Assembly: GCA_006503475.1 (NCBI GenBank)
Contig: RSEH01000135.1
Location: forward strand, 1-64,000
DNA length: 64,000 bases
Source of the DNA: Stentor roeselii
Taxonomy: Eukaryota > Ciliophora > Heterotrichea > Heterotrichida > Stentoridae
Reading direction: 5' to 3'
The notes below the pieces were generated by a model. The model saw only the letters and a program-made list of their open reading frames with translations. It did no database searches and was not told where the DNA came from. The position numbers and the translations under genes were made by a program. This document shows positions 1-9,525 of the stretch, piece by piece; positions within the stretch are counted from its first letter, which is position 1; each line of letters begins with the position of its first letter.

Positions 1-1091
1 AAGGAAAGGCAGAGATTTAAGAGAAATATTAACATTTATTAAAGTTTTTATTGTTTTCTTAGAATATTTGTTTTTTTATGCATTTAGGATTGATTAACTG
101 CCTGTTTTATGTAAGTTTAAAGATAATTGGATTTTAATTTCATTGATTTTATGAATGGGAAATTTGTTATTTGTTGGAAATTTTTAAAAGTTTTTTATGG
201 CGAGTAGATTTTTTTCAATGCAGGTTTTATTTTTTATACTCGGAAATGGTTGAAAAATAATAGTTACTGTTAAAAAAATATTGGGTTTATTTTTGTATTA
301 TTCACCTTACGCTGTAATCAGGTTGATTAATATTTTTATCAATCAGTGCGTTGTGTTATTATTCCCATAATTCAGAATTACAAGAAAAATTCTAGATTCA
401 ATGAAACTTAGTTTATTAAATAATCTTGAATATAGAGTTAAATAATCTTAAAAATAAAAAGATTAAATTAGTTCTTATTATTAATTGAACTCAATCCTAC
501 TTTTGCTTTAAGTCTTCAAGATTTTAAGATGAACTCAACAAATTATTTTCTAATCTTGAGCAAAGAATAAATATTGGTAATGAAAAAGTTCATCTAATAT
601 TCGATAGAAAAAATTAAGCTAATTGATGTTTTTGAAATAATAGAATTTTTAAGATTTCTGCCAGTTATTTTGATTAATCATAACGTTTTATAACTACTGA
701 TGGAAAATAAATGAAATTAATTTATTTGTATTTAATTTGCTAACTCCATAGCCATTCAGAGAATACAAAGAATGGTATTATTATAAAAAGGTAATGATTT
801 CAAGTAAGTTTAACAAATTTGTATTTTTTATATGAAGTTATTAGTAATTAATCTGAAACCATCAATTATTACATGATGTTTCCAAAAATGCTCTATTACT
901 GATCTATTACCTAACTTCTTGAACAATATTATTCATTCACTTAATTACCCCATAAATCCTTTAAACCCAAACCAAAAATCATTCAACTCCCAATAAAACT
1001 ATAATCAATATCAATAATTTATCAATAACAAAACCATTCCAAGAACTCTCTGATATTCCCTACTAAAATCCCTAATATTATCTAATAATCC
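1..1091. other. AT-rich intergenic region
   Basis: No open frame with coding character on either strand and no tRNA-like T-loop was found. The last 200 bases or so before the first gene are G-poor and C/A/T-rich on the plus strand. The same composition lies before the gene at 5676 and downstream of genes near 16.6 and 39.4 kb, so it is probably a general feature of flanking DNA here. Confidence 0.5.
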
Positions 1092-1691
1092 ATGGATCAC
1101 AACCACTTTCCCGGCACACACAACATTGAAATCGAAATCGAGGACCACCACAATCAAGCAGTGAACAGTCGAACAATGCAAGACCCTCAACGTCTCCGTA
1201 AAAACATTTCACTTATTCTGATTTTGTTGCTTGTCTTCATGCTCGTCTTCGTACTTCTTATTCAGGACGTCGCCATCGCTGCAGTTCTCGGGTCTGCTGA
1301 TAAACAATGCGAGAACATTGAAAGGTAAGGACTAAGAAGAAGCTGGTTGATCATCTGGGCAGTCATTAATTCAATCAGCAGTCTCATCGCTTTTCCTGTT
1401 AAAAAATTCGTCTTTGATGGCAAAGGGGATAAAAAAGGATGCCCTACTCTTTGGAAAGTTCTTTATTTTCTGCTTGTTTTGTTTAACTTCAGCTGGATTG
1501 TCGTCGGTAGTGTTGTCTTGTTTAATGACTTTGAGTGCAAGGAGGATAGTTATAATATCTATGCTATTATGCTTGCTATTCTTGTCATTTCTTATATTTG
1601 CATCGGGATTTTCTTTTTAACTTGCTGTGCTGCTGTTATTTTTGGAGTCGGGTTTTTGTCTAAATTGAGGAATAAAGGACAGAAACATTAA
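1092..1691 (+). CDS. Four-TM membrane protein, spliced (TMEM272-like)
   Basis: Two exons joined by a 15-nt intron (1325-1339) give 194 residues. Unspliced reading stops at TAA 1326-1328; after splicing the frame runs from NIE-R straight into SWLIIWAV. Residues 1-38 are polar and rich in His, Asn and Glu. Hydrophobic segments then lie at about 39-60, 78-98, 118-140 and 150-178, so four membrane passes with a cytoplasmic Lys-rich tail are likely. The Trp-Ile-Val-Val-Gly-Ser stretch, the following Cys and the Cys-Cys in the last helix recall TMEM272-type small membrane proteins. That family match is by pattern only and function is unknown. The start is the first ATG. Confidence 0.75.
1325..1339 (+). 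other. 15-nt spliceosomal intron
   Basis: GTAAGGACTAAGAAG starts with GTAA, ends with AG and contains a CTAA branch-like element. It interrupts an Arg codon (AG|A, phase 2) and carries the in-frame TAA that would otherwise truncate the protein at 78 residues. Removing it joins two frames that both encode membrane-protein sequence. Confidence 0.8.
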
Positions 1692-1999
1692 ATAGGATTG
1701 ATTTTTTAGTGGGTAATGATTAAAAGTTTATGGCTTGGTATTTAGTGGAATGTTGGTTTTGATGATAGAAATTTTCTGTTTGTTTTTAGATGTAGTTCTT
1801 TCTGTTTTAGTTATTATATAAGGTACAATATCAGATGAATTTTGTAATTTTTATTAAATTCTTATCGACTTAGATCTTGAGATGAAATAATTTATTAAAA
1901 ACTTTACTCAATCTCTTAACTTTAGAAATCCCAACAATGTTAAACATGAAAAACTAATCAACCTCTAATACCTTCACTACTTTAAAATAACATATTACA
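1692..1999. other. Convergent intergenic spacer
   Basis: AT-rich spacer between two convergent genes. It presumably holds both 3' untranslated regions. Nothing else was recognised in it. Confidence 0.4.
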
Positions 2000-3505
2000 T
2001 TAAAAAGTCTCATCAAGCTTCTTCAAAGAATACCTTTTCTTATTCGTAGCAGTAAATGCCGACCTAAGTTTCTGTATTTCAAAATTATCACTTTTTTTCA
2101 TAACAGAGATTTCATTCTTCTTATTCTTGAAGTCCTCAGCCATCTGCTTGATCCTCAAGTGCTCTTCAATGATTTTCGTCCTGAACTTGGCCTTATTTTC
2201 AAGAGCAGTTGAGTAATTCGCGCTATGATGTTCGAACCTGCTGAAGTTTTTCTGTTTTTTCGCTTTCATCGCTTCTTCGAACCTGTTCTTGATCTCATTG
2301 AACATCCGGGTCTTTTCATTTACCCGACTCTCGATTTTTTCGATTCTTTGGACTTCTAACTGACTCAGGCCTTCAAGTCCTCTGCTGGTTCTCACGAAAC
2401 TGGTTTTTACAGTGTTTTTCATGTTTGTTGAGCACTTTTGGCACTTTTCTTGCTTTTTCAGTCTTTTTTGTTCTAGTTCTACTGATTTTTCGATCATTTT
2501 AAAAAGGTTTTCCTCGTTTTTTCTGTTCGTGTCTTCTAAGGACCTGCAGAAAATTTTGTCAACTTTTTCGTTGTTTTCTTTGGCGTTGGAGATTTTTTTC
2601 TGGATGTTTTCTTCGTATTTTAAAAGTCTTTTCTGAACTTTTTGCTCTACTTCTTGGACGGAATTTTCTATTTCTTTAGCCTGTGCTTTGTAAAGTGAAT
2701 GATTTTGAGTCATTTTCAGGTACTCATCATCAACTTTTTTCCTAATTTTTTCCTGCTGTTGTTTCATAAGTGACACAACTCTTTTCTGATTTTCCTGACT
2801 TAAAGTTTCAAGTCTTTTTTTCAATTTATCCCCAAAATTTTTGAAGTTTTCTTCAAGATTTTCATTAATTTTCTTTTTTTTCTGTAGTATTTTATTTCGA
2901 TAATCTTCATTATTATTTGCATGTTTTCCCAAAGCCTCTTCTCGTTTAACCTGTTTTTCCATTGTTTTTTTATCCTTTTCCATGACTTTTCTAAGAAGTT
3001 CCTCCGCTTTTTTCTTTTCCTCAGCCTTAAGAACCTCAAGCCGTTTGATGACTTCGACACTTTTATTGAATTTCTTCCTAGTTTTTTCAATATTGTACTG
3101 AATCAAGTCATCAGGTTTATGAAAAACCGAAGAATTTTCAATGATAATAGAAGAGTTCATAGATTTCGTTGAAGAAGTAGGAATATCAAGTGACTTGTAA
3201 AGAGAAGTTAAACTAGGAGTGACTGTTTATCCCTTACATTCAATATTTTTTGCGACATCCGCAGCGACTTTCAAGATTTTCGCAAGTCTTCTTTCTTCAT
3301 AATGCACGAATCGATAAGTCCCTGTACTTGAAGGAGTCCCCTTCGCTGAAAACACGAAAAAGTCTTTTGGATGCAAGTCAGTCATGTTGATGCCCAAATG
3401 ACTGCAACAAGCTGTCAAGTCTTCAGAGTAGTTTTCAGACAATAAGTCCAAAAGTCTATCAGCCTGGTTCCGCTTAATCGTGTGCTTCGTGATAGGACAA
3501 TCCAT
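2000..3505 (-). CDS. Spliced coiled-coil protein, 496 residues
   Basis: Two same-frame open stretches separated by one TAA are joined by a 15-nt intron (3223-3237), giving 496 residues. The N-terminal 90 residues look globular and contain a Cys-Cys-Ser-His patch. The rest is a Lys/Glu-rich coiled coil with repeated EKKKAEE-type heptads and no recognisable catalytic motif. Such proteins are common in ciliate cortical and basal-body structures, but that role is only inferred. Start: ATG at 3503-3505, nine bases after the TAG of the upstream same-strand gene and in the same frame. The product could be structural; no family name is justified. Confidence 0.75.
3223..3237 (-). other. 15-nt spliceosomal intron
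   Basis: On the minus strand the sequence is GTAAGGGATAAACAG. It contains the in-frame TAA at 3227-3229 that separates the two open stretches. Splicing leaves T|TC (Phe, phase 1). The exon beyond it reads for about 22 sense codons before the first ATG of the downstream stretch, as expected of true coding sequence. Confidence 0.8.
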
Positions 3506-3514
3506 TTATTCAGT

Positions 3515-4021
3515 CTAATTTTTCATTAAAGTTGATGACAACTTGCCCTGGTACAGCCAAGGCGACATCGACCTTCGTAGCTCTTTAGGGTATTTTTTTG
3601 AGTAGTCAAAGACAAACGAAGGAAAACCCAGGATTTTTGGATTGACTTTTAAAAAATTCTTTACTTTTCGACTTGGTTTCAAAGTACTTCTTGCACGACT
3701 TGAGGATTTGCATGGACTCAGCAAAGGACTTGTCGGGGATTCAGGCTTTTTAAAAGAAATCTCGACTTCTTTGAAGATAACTGACGGGATGTCTTTAGAT
3801 AAGGAACTTGTCAGGTCTTTTATTTTTAGAGCTGTTTTCGTTAGTTTTGGTTTTTTCACTTTGAGTTTAGAGGACTTCGGAAGAAAGTTCACTGATGGGA
3901 AGATTTCTGCTTTTTTTTCGAAAACTGTGCCTGGAATGACTACTAAATGTGATCTGACCCATGGAAATTCAGTAGGCCTGGGTGGACTTTGACGGTGATT
4001 TCGAGTATAATATTTTTCCAT
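3515..4021 (-). CDS. Small basic hypothetical protein
   Basis: 168 residues from the ATG at 4019-4021. An open frame continues 57 bases upstream, but only to a TTG. The protein is Lys/Ser/Pro-rich with no recognisable domain. It has a conserved-looking C-terminal stretch around FPSFVFDYSKKYPKELRR, then SPWLYQGK. Ser-Pro dipeptides in the middle could be kinase sites. The stop codon (TAG) lies only nine bases before the ATG of the next gene on the same strand, in the same frame. The family is unknown. Codon use resembles the neighbours and supports a real gene. Confidence 0.55.
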   Translation of the reverse strand: MEKYYTRNHRQSPPRPTEFPWVRSHLVVIPGTVFEKKAEIFPSVNFLPKSSKLKVKKPKLTKTALKIKDLTSSLSKDIPSVIFKEVEISFKKPESPTSPLLSPCKSSSRARSTLKPSRKVKNFLKVNPKILGFPSFVFDYSKKYPKELRRSMSPWLYQGKLSSTLMKN

Positions 4022-4220
4022 AATATAAGAGTTAAAGTTGAGACCAAAATAGTGATAAAGACAGTTGAAAGAAAGCAATGTTCCAACTAGAATGTAAAAA
4101 AACTTTTTAAGTAATTTTTATTGATAAGCAACACCATGATAATATAATAATTCAATCAAAACGAATTCTCAAGAATTTAAATTCAAAGAGAAATCCACCA
4201 CGAATCCATTAAACTTAATA

Positions 4221-5141
4221 ATGATTTATTTTCCTTCGCGATCCTTTTCCAGTCCGAACCTGCTCTACCTCGGTCTTGGCGAAATGGGTCATCACATTGC
4301 AGGTTTCTTCAGCGAGCGCTTTCCTACTACAGTCTGGAACCGTACCTATTCAAAGACCCTTCTTCACGAATCTTTATTCAAAACCCGCGGATTGACCGGC
4401 TCGAATCCATTCATTCACGATATCTCGAAAGTAGACCTAATTTTTACATGTTTGCCCACTTCGATTGAAGTAGAAACCTTTGTGGATCTTTTTATTTCAA
4501 CCAACCCGCAACGGAAAGAATCTCTTGTCTGGGTCGACAACACCTCTGGACTTCCAACTCATTCTAAAAAAATCTCTGAAAAGCTCGCTGCCGCTCGCGT
4601 TGGGTTCATCGACGCTCCGGTCAGTGGAGGACGCGTCGGGTCAGCCAACGGGACTTTAGCTGTCATGGTCGGGGGCAAGTCTGAGCATTTTTTAAGGGCT
4701 GAGCCAGTCTTAAAGACTATTGCGAAGTCTTTGCTTCACATTGGAGAAGAAGTGGGAAGTGCTCATGCTGTTAAGAGTTATAACAACTTGCTTTATGGAT
4801 GCAACCTTGTTATGTCTATGAAAATCGCTCAATCGATTAAAAAAGGAGGAATGATGGAAAAAGGGTTGAAGAGTATTGTTGGTGCTTCGGGAGGGTCTTC
4901 TGCTATTGATAGAGTTCATCAATTTGAAGCTAATGATTTGAAGATTGGGTATAGATTCAAAACTTGCTTGCTTTTAAAGGATATGAATATTGCTTTTGAA
5001 CAATTGGCACTTGGGCCTGAGGATCCAATTTTAGAGATTTTTAAGGATTTTTATCGAATTTTTCATGATGGTGCGCAGGTTGATTGGGAAGAGCATGATG
5101 TTTTTGATATTTATCATTTCATTGATAAAAGTAGGGAATGA
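4221..5141 (+). CDS. 3-hydroxyisobutyrate dehydrogenase-like oxidoreductase
   Basis: 306 residues. An N-terminal Rossmann fold carries LGLGEMG (residues 17-23), the GxGxxG dinucleotide motif. The substrate-binding signature PVSGG lies at 133-137 with a following GTLAVMVGG. The catalytic lysine of the beta-hydroxyacid dehydrogenase family is Lys185 in AVKSYNN, followed by the expected all-helical C-terminal domain. Enzymes of this family oxidise 3-hydroxyisobutyrate (valine breakdown) or reduce small aldehydes with NAD(P). The short leader MIYFPSRSFSSPN is basic and Ser-rich and could be a mitochondrial presequence, which is inference. Glyoxylate/succinic semialdehyde reductase is an alternative. 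It ends with TGA, evidence that UGA is a stop here. Confidence 0.88.
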   Translation: MIYFPSRSFSSPNLLYLGLGEMGHHIAGFFSERFPTTVWNRTYSKTLLHESLFKTRGLTGSNPFIHDISKVDLIFTCLPTSIEVETFVDLFISTNPQRKESLVWVDNTSGLPTHSKKISEKLAAARVGFIDAPVSGGRVGSANGTLAVMVGGKSEHFLRAEPVLKTIAKSLLHIGEEVGSAHAVKSYNNLLYGCNLVMSMKIAQSIKKGGMMEKGLKSIVGASGGSSAIDRVHQFEANDLKIGYRFKTCLLLKDMNIAFEQLALGPEDPILEIFKDFYRIFHDGAQVDWEEHDVFDIYHFIDKSRE

Positions 5142-5675
5142 TAATATTAGCGTAAGTTTTGAATCAAATTTTTGGTTTTAGTTGGGATTGGAATATTTGA
5201 TTTAATTGATTTCAAGGAAATTATTTGAATCGACTGTCTGATAAACGTTATAAATGTTATCAGCAATTTTTACTTCTTTCATATTCAACTTAATAGAAAT
5301 CTGAATTCTCTTAAATAATTTCAATTTTCCCAACACATTCTCTTAGACCTCTCTCAAGTATCTAATTATCCTAATAATTTAATATTCATAATCAAATCAA
5401 CCATTCTAAGTTCCTTTAAATTCAACCAGCCTTTCAATTATCTGTAAGAAAATAATGAAATAAACTTCTAAAAGCTTCAAAATTTCCATAAAAAGTTTTA
5501 TAATCCCAATTTCATAAAAATGATTTCAAGTCTACAATATTTAAGTATCCAAAATCACCAACTTCCAGAAAAAATCATATAAAAAACTCTTCTCGTCTAT
5601 AAACCCAACAAATTCAATAAATTTTCTTCATCATCTAATTAAATATTCTCTTTGTAAATCCAGTTAATAAAAATA
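5142..5675. other. AT-rich intergenic region
   Basis: AT-rich with a G-poor, C-containing plus strand in the second half. No open frame with coding character and no RNA gene was recognised. It probably holds the 3' end of the dehydrogenase gene and the promoter of the micro-ORF at 5676. Confidence 0.4.
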
Positions 5676-5828
5676 ATGAACAGCGGGAACCTGGCGAGCT
5701 CAGATCAAAATGAAGAAGAAAAAATCGACAAGTCCCTAAGAAGAATGAAACCAATCCAAAGAAAAGACGCTGAGCCTGCTTCGCCAACTGAATCTCTGCA
5801 TACTGATTCAGAAGATGATGAGGAGTAG
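5676..5828 (+). CDS. 50-residue acidic micro-protein
   Basis: ATG to TAG, 50 codons, starting MNSGNLASSDQNEEEK. The composition is that of a gene: GC-rich codons such as GGG, CTG, GCG and AGC sit in a very AT-rich surrounding. The middle is basic (RRMKPIQRKD); the end is very acidic (SEDDEE) and preceded by a Ser-Pro dipeptide. No homologue is recognised. A continuation through a 15-nt intron was looked for at the TAG and not found, so it seems complete. Confidence 0.45.
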   Translation: MNSGNLASSDQNEEEKIDKSLRRMKPIQRKDAEPASPTESLHTDSEDDEE

Positions 5829-5883
5829 GTCTAAGTTAATAATTTTAGAGATTGACTTGTCAAGATGACTGGTTCACTTTCAC

Positions 5884-6021
5884 TCATCCAGTGAAAGTCT
5901 CAGAAAAATCGAATATAAACCTGATTCTTTTCCACCGACCCAAAACCTTAACTTTTCTCGAAACTTGACTTATCTTCTTCAAAATTCCTAAACTTGTTGA
6001 TCTTTTCTCATAGTTAAACAT
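5884..6021 (-). CDS. 45-residue basic micro-ORF
   Basis: A minus-strand ATG-to-TGA frame of 45 codons beginning MFNYEKRSTSLGILKK. The coding strand is purine-rich, as real genes here are, while surrounding intergenic DNA is not. The predicted peptide is strongly basic with a Trp and aromatic residues near the end (RFIFDF). It converges on the 50-residue gene at 5676-5828 with 55 bp between stops. No family is recognised and it could be a chance frame. Confidence 0.3.
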   Translation of the reverse strand: MFNYEKRSTSLGILKKISQVSRKVKVLGRWKRIRFIFDFSETFTG

Positions 6022-6101
6022 TTCTGACTTCAAACTAATAAATCATCTTTTGTTATCCAGAAATTTACCTATATTAACTAAGTTTCAAAACATTCAAACA
6101 A

Positions 6102-7952
6102 ATGAAGGTATTCCCAGATCAACAACCTAAAGTCCGTTATCAGCTGCTCTGGCGAAAAGTGATTAAAAAGGTGATTCTTAACCAAAAGATCATAAAACTG
6201 CTGAGATCTTCAATAACACCCGGAACAGAAGACCTGGACGAAAAAATCCGGCGATCATCAGGCCTGGCGAAATCTAAAAGTCAAGTCGTGGTTCCTTTTG
6301 GGCTCATCTTGCCAAGAACCTTACTGAAAGAAATCTGGAACCTCTTCATCGGTTTTTTGCTGATTTACTCGGCACTGGTCGTGCCCTTCACGAATTCTTT
6401 TTACGATCTTCAGTCAGGAGACATTCTATTGAACCTGGACATCCTGATAGACATTTCGTTCATCATTGATTTTATTATAAGTCTCAATACCGCTTATTAC
6501 AATGAAGAAAACGTTTTAATATTATCAAGGAAGTCAATTTTCCTTAATTATCTGAAAAATGGACTGGTTATCGACCTTTTTTCCAGTTTTCCTTTTAGTC
6601 TATTTGATGCGACTTCAACCGGGTACTCAAAATTTTTACGTATTTTAAGACTTCGAGCTCTGACGAAACTTTTAAAACTTTCTAAGATTTTCAAGATAGT
6701 CGGTAAAAAAGACCATTCAATCATAAAAAACTTGCAAGATCTGTTTAGTTTTTCTCATAGTTCAATGAGAATCATTAAATTTATTGGAGTTTTGGCTCTT
6801 TGCATTCATTTCACTGCTTGTGTCTGGCACCTTTTAGCGAAACTTGATGATTACGGGCCTGAGACCTGGGTGGTCCGCTCTGGACACCTTGACGACCCTG
6901 CATACAGGAAGTACCTGGTCTCTCTTTACTGGACCTTCGTTACACTTGCCACTATCGGCTATGGGGACATCACTCCTTTCACTATGAAAGAAAAGCTTTT
7001 CAGCGTATTTTGGATGATGTTCGCTCTTTACTTCCTTTCTTTTTCAATCAGCAGTCTCAGTTCAGTACTTTCTCAGATTGACTTGAAAAAAAACCTGGTA
7101 CGTCAAAAAATGGCCTTCATCGACGACTTCTCAAAAGAAGTGAATCTGTCGAAAAGACTGAAAAAAGAACTGCAAAAAATGCTGATTCACAGTATTGATC
7201 GGTTTAACTATTCTTATGATGACCGGGCTAAGTTGATCAGTGAGTTTCCGAATGACTTGAAGCTGGAAATCGCGAATATGATGCAGAAGGGAAAAGTGGC
7301 ACGATTGGACCTTTTTCAAAACGAAGATGACAACTTGTTACTCGAGGTCCTGCCACTTATGCAGAACTTAAACCTGACAGGGTGTCAGTCAGTTTACTCT
7401 TACGGCGAAAGTTCCACTAAAATTTTCTTTATTCTCAAAGGACGGGTTCACTTTTTACTGAAAAACGAAACAACAGTTTTTCAGGTCTTTTCGGAAAAAG
7501 GGTACTTTGGAGATTTAGAAGTGATTCATGGAATCCCCAGAATGAACTCAGCAGTGACTGCCACTGAATGTCGCTTCATCGTCCTAGGCTTGGACTTGAT
7601 TAAAAGGATTCAAAAGAACTACCCGATTTTTTACCATAAGATGAAAAGTGCTGCAAAGTACAGATATTTAATCTCGAAAAGGGCAAAAGTCGAGATGAAA
7701 GCCTTGTCTAAGCTAAGAAGAGATGAAATTATCACAAAGAAAGAATTTGGCAAGATCAGAGAAATCATTCGAAGGAAAACACTCGCTGTTGACTTAAAGA
7801 AAAAAATCATGGCAAATAAAATGATTCAGAAAAGTCATGCAAGGGAAAGTCTGAGACTCACGAATGACTTTTTGATGGAAATTCGAGATGACCTTGAACG
7901 AAACCGCTTTTTAATTGAGAAACTTAGAAGAATTAAAGCGAAAAGTCCTTAA
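6102..7952 (+). CDS. Voltage-gated K+ channel with cyclic-nucleotide-binding domain
   Basis: 616 residues with the EAG/HCN layout. A cytoplasmic N terminus is followed by S1 at about 82-100, an S4 with spaced Arg/Lys near 176-200 (FLRILRLRALTKLLKLSK), S5, a pore loop and S6. The selectivity filter TIGYGD is at residues 284-289, which predicts K+ selectivity. A C-linker leads to a cyclic-nucleotide-binding fold at about 420-520 (GESSTKIFFILKGRVHFLL, then KGYFGDLEVIHG). The canonical FGE and RTA positions are only partly kept (FGDLE, PRMNSAVTA), so nucleotide binding is uncertain. The C-terminal tail is highly basic. Ciliates have many such channels controlling ciliary and contractile excitability. 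Confidence 0.93.
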   Translation: MKVFPDQQPKVRYQLLWRKVIKKVILNQKIIKLLRSSITPGTEDLDEKIRRSSGLAKSKSQVVVPFGLILPRTLLKEIWNLFIGFLLIYSALVVPFTNSFYDLQSGDILLNLDILIDISFIIDFIISLNTAYYNEENVLILSRKSIFLNYLKNGLVIDLFSSFPFSLFDATSTGYSKFLRILRLRALTKLLKLSKIFKIVGKKDHSIIKNLQDLFSFSHSSMRIIKFIGVLALCIHFTACVWHLLAKLDDYGPETWVVRSGHLDDPAYRKYLVSLYWTFVTLATIGYGDITPFTMKEKLFSVFWMMFALYFLSFSISSLSSVLSQIDLKKNLVRQKMAFIDDFSKEVNLSKRLKKELQKMLIHSIDRFNYSYDDRAKLISEFPNDLKLEIANMMQKGKVARLDLFQNEDDNLLLEVLPLMQNLNLTGCQSVYSYGESSTKIFFILKGRVHFLLKNETTVFQVFSEKGYFGDLEVIHGIPRMNSAVTATECRFIVLGLDLIKRIQKNYPIFYHKMKSAAKYRYLISKRAKVEMKALSKLRRDEIITKKEFGKIREIIRRKTLAVDLKKKIMANKMIQKSHARESLRLTNDFLMEIRDDLERNRFLIEKLRRIKAKSP

Positions 7953-7960
7953 TGTATTGA

Positions 7961-8845
7961 TTAGTGCTTTTTTAATAGCTTATGACGCAACTCGAAGTAC
8001 TTTTTCGATGAGACATGTGAAGGGCTGAGAGAATTTGAAATGTTTTTACTTGATTTCGCTTCTTGCATGACTTTCTTGATCTTTGCCTGATAACTGATCT
8101 TTTCTTTACCCTCTGCACCTTTCATGTCGCGACTTTCTCTTACTTCCTTAGCTAAACGACTTGGATTCCTCTGAAGTTCCCTCAAGCTTCCCCCAGAGCC
8201 TTTCTTAGACTTAACAGGTGTCAAAAAGCTTCCTTGAAAACCTTCTTCTTTATGAAGAACAGACCGGGACCTGACCCCAAAGTTCTCAAAGTGCTCGATT
8301 TCTTGTTTCAGCCATTTGGTCTTCGAGGCCTTATGCCAGGACTCAGTTAAGACCTTGTTTTGCATGAAGTCTTTCATGTTTTTTTCCTGTTTTTCTCTTT
8401 CAAATCTTTCAAACATTTCCAAATTTTTCCTTTTTTCAGCCTCGATTTTTTCAAGTTTTTCTGAATGGACTTGGAAGTGTTTTGACCGAATTTGTTCTTC
8501 CAGGTCTTGCTTTACTTGAGACTTTAAAGACTTCTGCCTTTCTTTCCTTTGGTCTTCGGGAGTATGGGGAAGGTTTGGGTATCCGTTAAAAAAAGAAGGT
8601 TTTTTACTTTCAAGTCGCTCTTGAGCAGCTTTTTGATGCTTTTCCTTGATTTGACTGAGTAGGTCTAAAGCGTAGGCCTTTTTGTCAGGACTTTTACGTG
8701 GGGGTAGGTTGAGAGAAGTCATGTGCGGGGCAAGGGGAGATTGCTGTTCAAGTAGTTTTTCGAGGGAGTCAATAAGAAGGGCTTGTTCATGAAGCAAGGC
8801 CTGGCTTTGTAGGTCTTTGGCTGTCTTTTTATTTGGCGAAAACAT
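7961..8845 (-). CDS. Charged coiled-coil hypothetical protein
   Basis: 294 residues from the ATG at 8843-8845. It is Lys/Glu/Gln-rich with a likely coiled coil at about 105-175 (KLEKIEAEKRKNLEMFERFE) and low-complexity Ser/Lys tails. No domain is recognised. Its stop lies only 8 bp from the stop of the convergent channel gene, and its ATG is 43 bp from the divergent gene at 8889. A structural or ciliary role is possible but not shown. Confidence 0.65.
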   Translation of the reverse strand: MFSPNKKTAKDLQSQALLHEQALLIDSLEKLLEQQSPLAPHMTSLNLPPRKSPDKKAYALDLLSQIKEKHQKAAQERLESKKPSFFNGYPNLPHTPEDQRKERQKSLKSQVKQDLEEQIRSKHFQVHSEKLEKIEAEKRKNLEMFERFEREKQEKNMKDFMQNKVLTESWHKASKTKWLKQEIEHFENFGVRSRSVLHKEEGFQGSFLTPVKSKKGSGGSLRELQRNPSRLAKEVRESRDMKGAEGKEKISYQAKIKKVMQEAKSSKNISNSLSPSHVSSKKYFELRHKLLKKH

Positions 8846-8888
8846 GAAAATATAAAGATATTCAGTTGGCTCTTTATCGATAATAAAA

Positions 8889-9512
8889 ATGAAATCTTCC
8901 TTTCATTCCACCAACAACAGCCAGTTCCAGTCAATCACTTCAAAAAGCAGTAGTAGTTCAATCACTTCGATTTTACGTGATTCGTCACCTAATCGACCTA
9001 AAAAGAAAAACAATGTGCGCTTTGAAGACTCGCCAACTGTTTCAGTCTATTCAGAAGCAAGTCCTGCTGATGTGCGCTCCTCAGCAAGTCCATCAAGTCA
9101 AACAGCCTCCAAGTCTCCTTCCCCGGCTAAGCCTTGCACGGCTTTTCGTTCTACTCTGGAAAAAAAGCCGTCGAGTCCTTCTCCATTAAAGCGATCTCCA
9201 GTGAAACTGCTTCCGAGTCCTGAGTCTCGAAATGATTCTGAAGAAAAAAAAAATACTCCGAAGGTTATCAACTACTCTTTTCGAAACCAAGGATTTTATG
9301 ATAAATTGAACAGGTTCTACTCAAAAGACTCTAAAGACTCAAAAGACTCAGCGCCTAAAGAACCAGAAAGAATTTTCATAAAACTTAACCCTCAAGCCTT
9401 CGAGTCACCTGAGGTGAAAGTGATCCATCTTCGCCCTTGCTCAAGTCAAAACTGCCGTAACAAGAGCCGTGAGGGTAAAAAGCGCCTTCGAGGTGCAAAC
9501 ATCTTAAACTAA
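8889..9512 (+). CDS. Ser/Pro-rich disordered protein with possible PP1-docking motif
   Basis: 207 residues, largely Ser, Pro and Lys, with many Ser-Pro sites and no folded domain. The stretch RPKKKNNVRFED (about residues 36-47) resembles the RVxF docking motif of protein phosphatase 1 partners. The match is short and the spacing from the basic residues is loose. A nine-base repeat at 9321-9347 encodes three SKD units. Near the C terminus a Cys-Ser-Ser-Gln-Asn-Cys pair occurs. It may be a phosphorylated scaffold, which is inference only. It faces the calpain gene with 13 bp between stop codons. Confidence 0.6.
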   Translation: MKSSFHSTNNSQFQSITSKSSSSSITSILRDSSPNRPKKKNNVRFEDSPTVSVYSEASPADVRSSASPSSQTASKSPSPAKPCTAFRSTLEKKPSSPSPLKRSPVKLLPSPESRNDSEEKKNTPKVINYSFRNQGFYDKLNRFYSKDSKDSKDSAPKEPERIFIKLNPQAFESPEVKVIHLRPCSSQNCRNKSREGKKRLRGANILN

Positions 9513-9525
9513 TAATAATTTTTCG

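Noticed and set aside
5826-5860. Intron extending the 50-residue micro-protein
   Set aside because: GTAGGTCTAAGTTAA does not end in AG at 15 or 16 nt.
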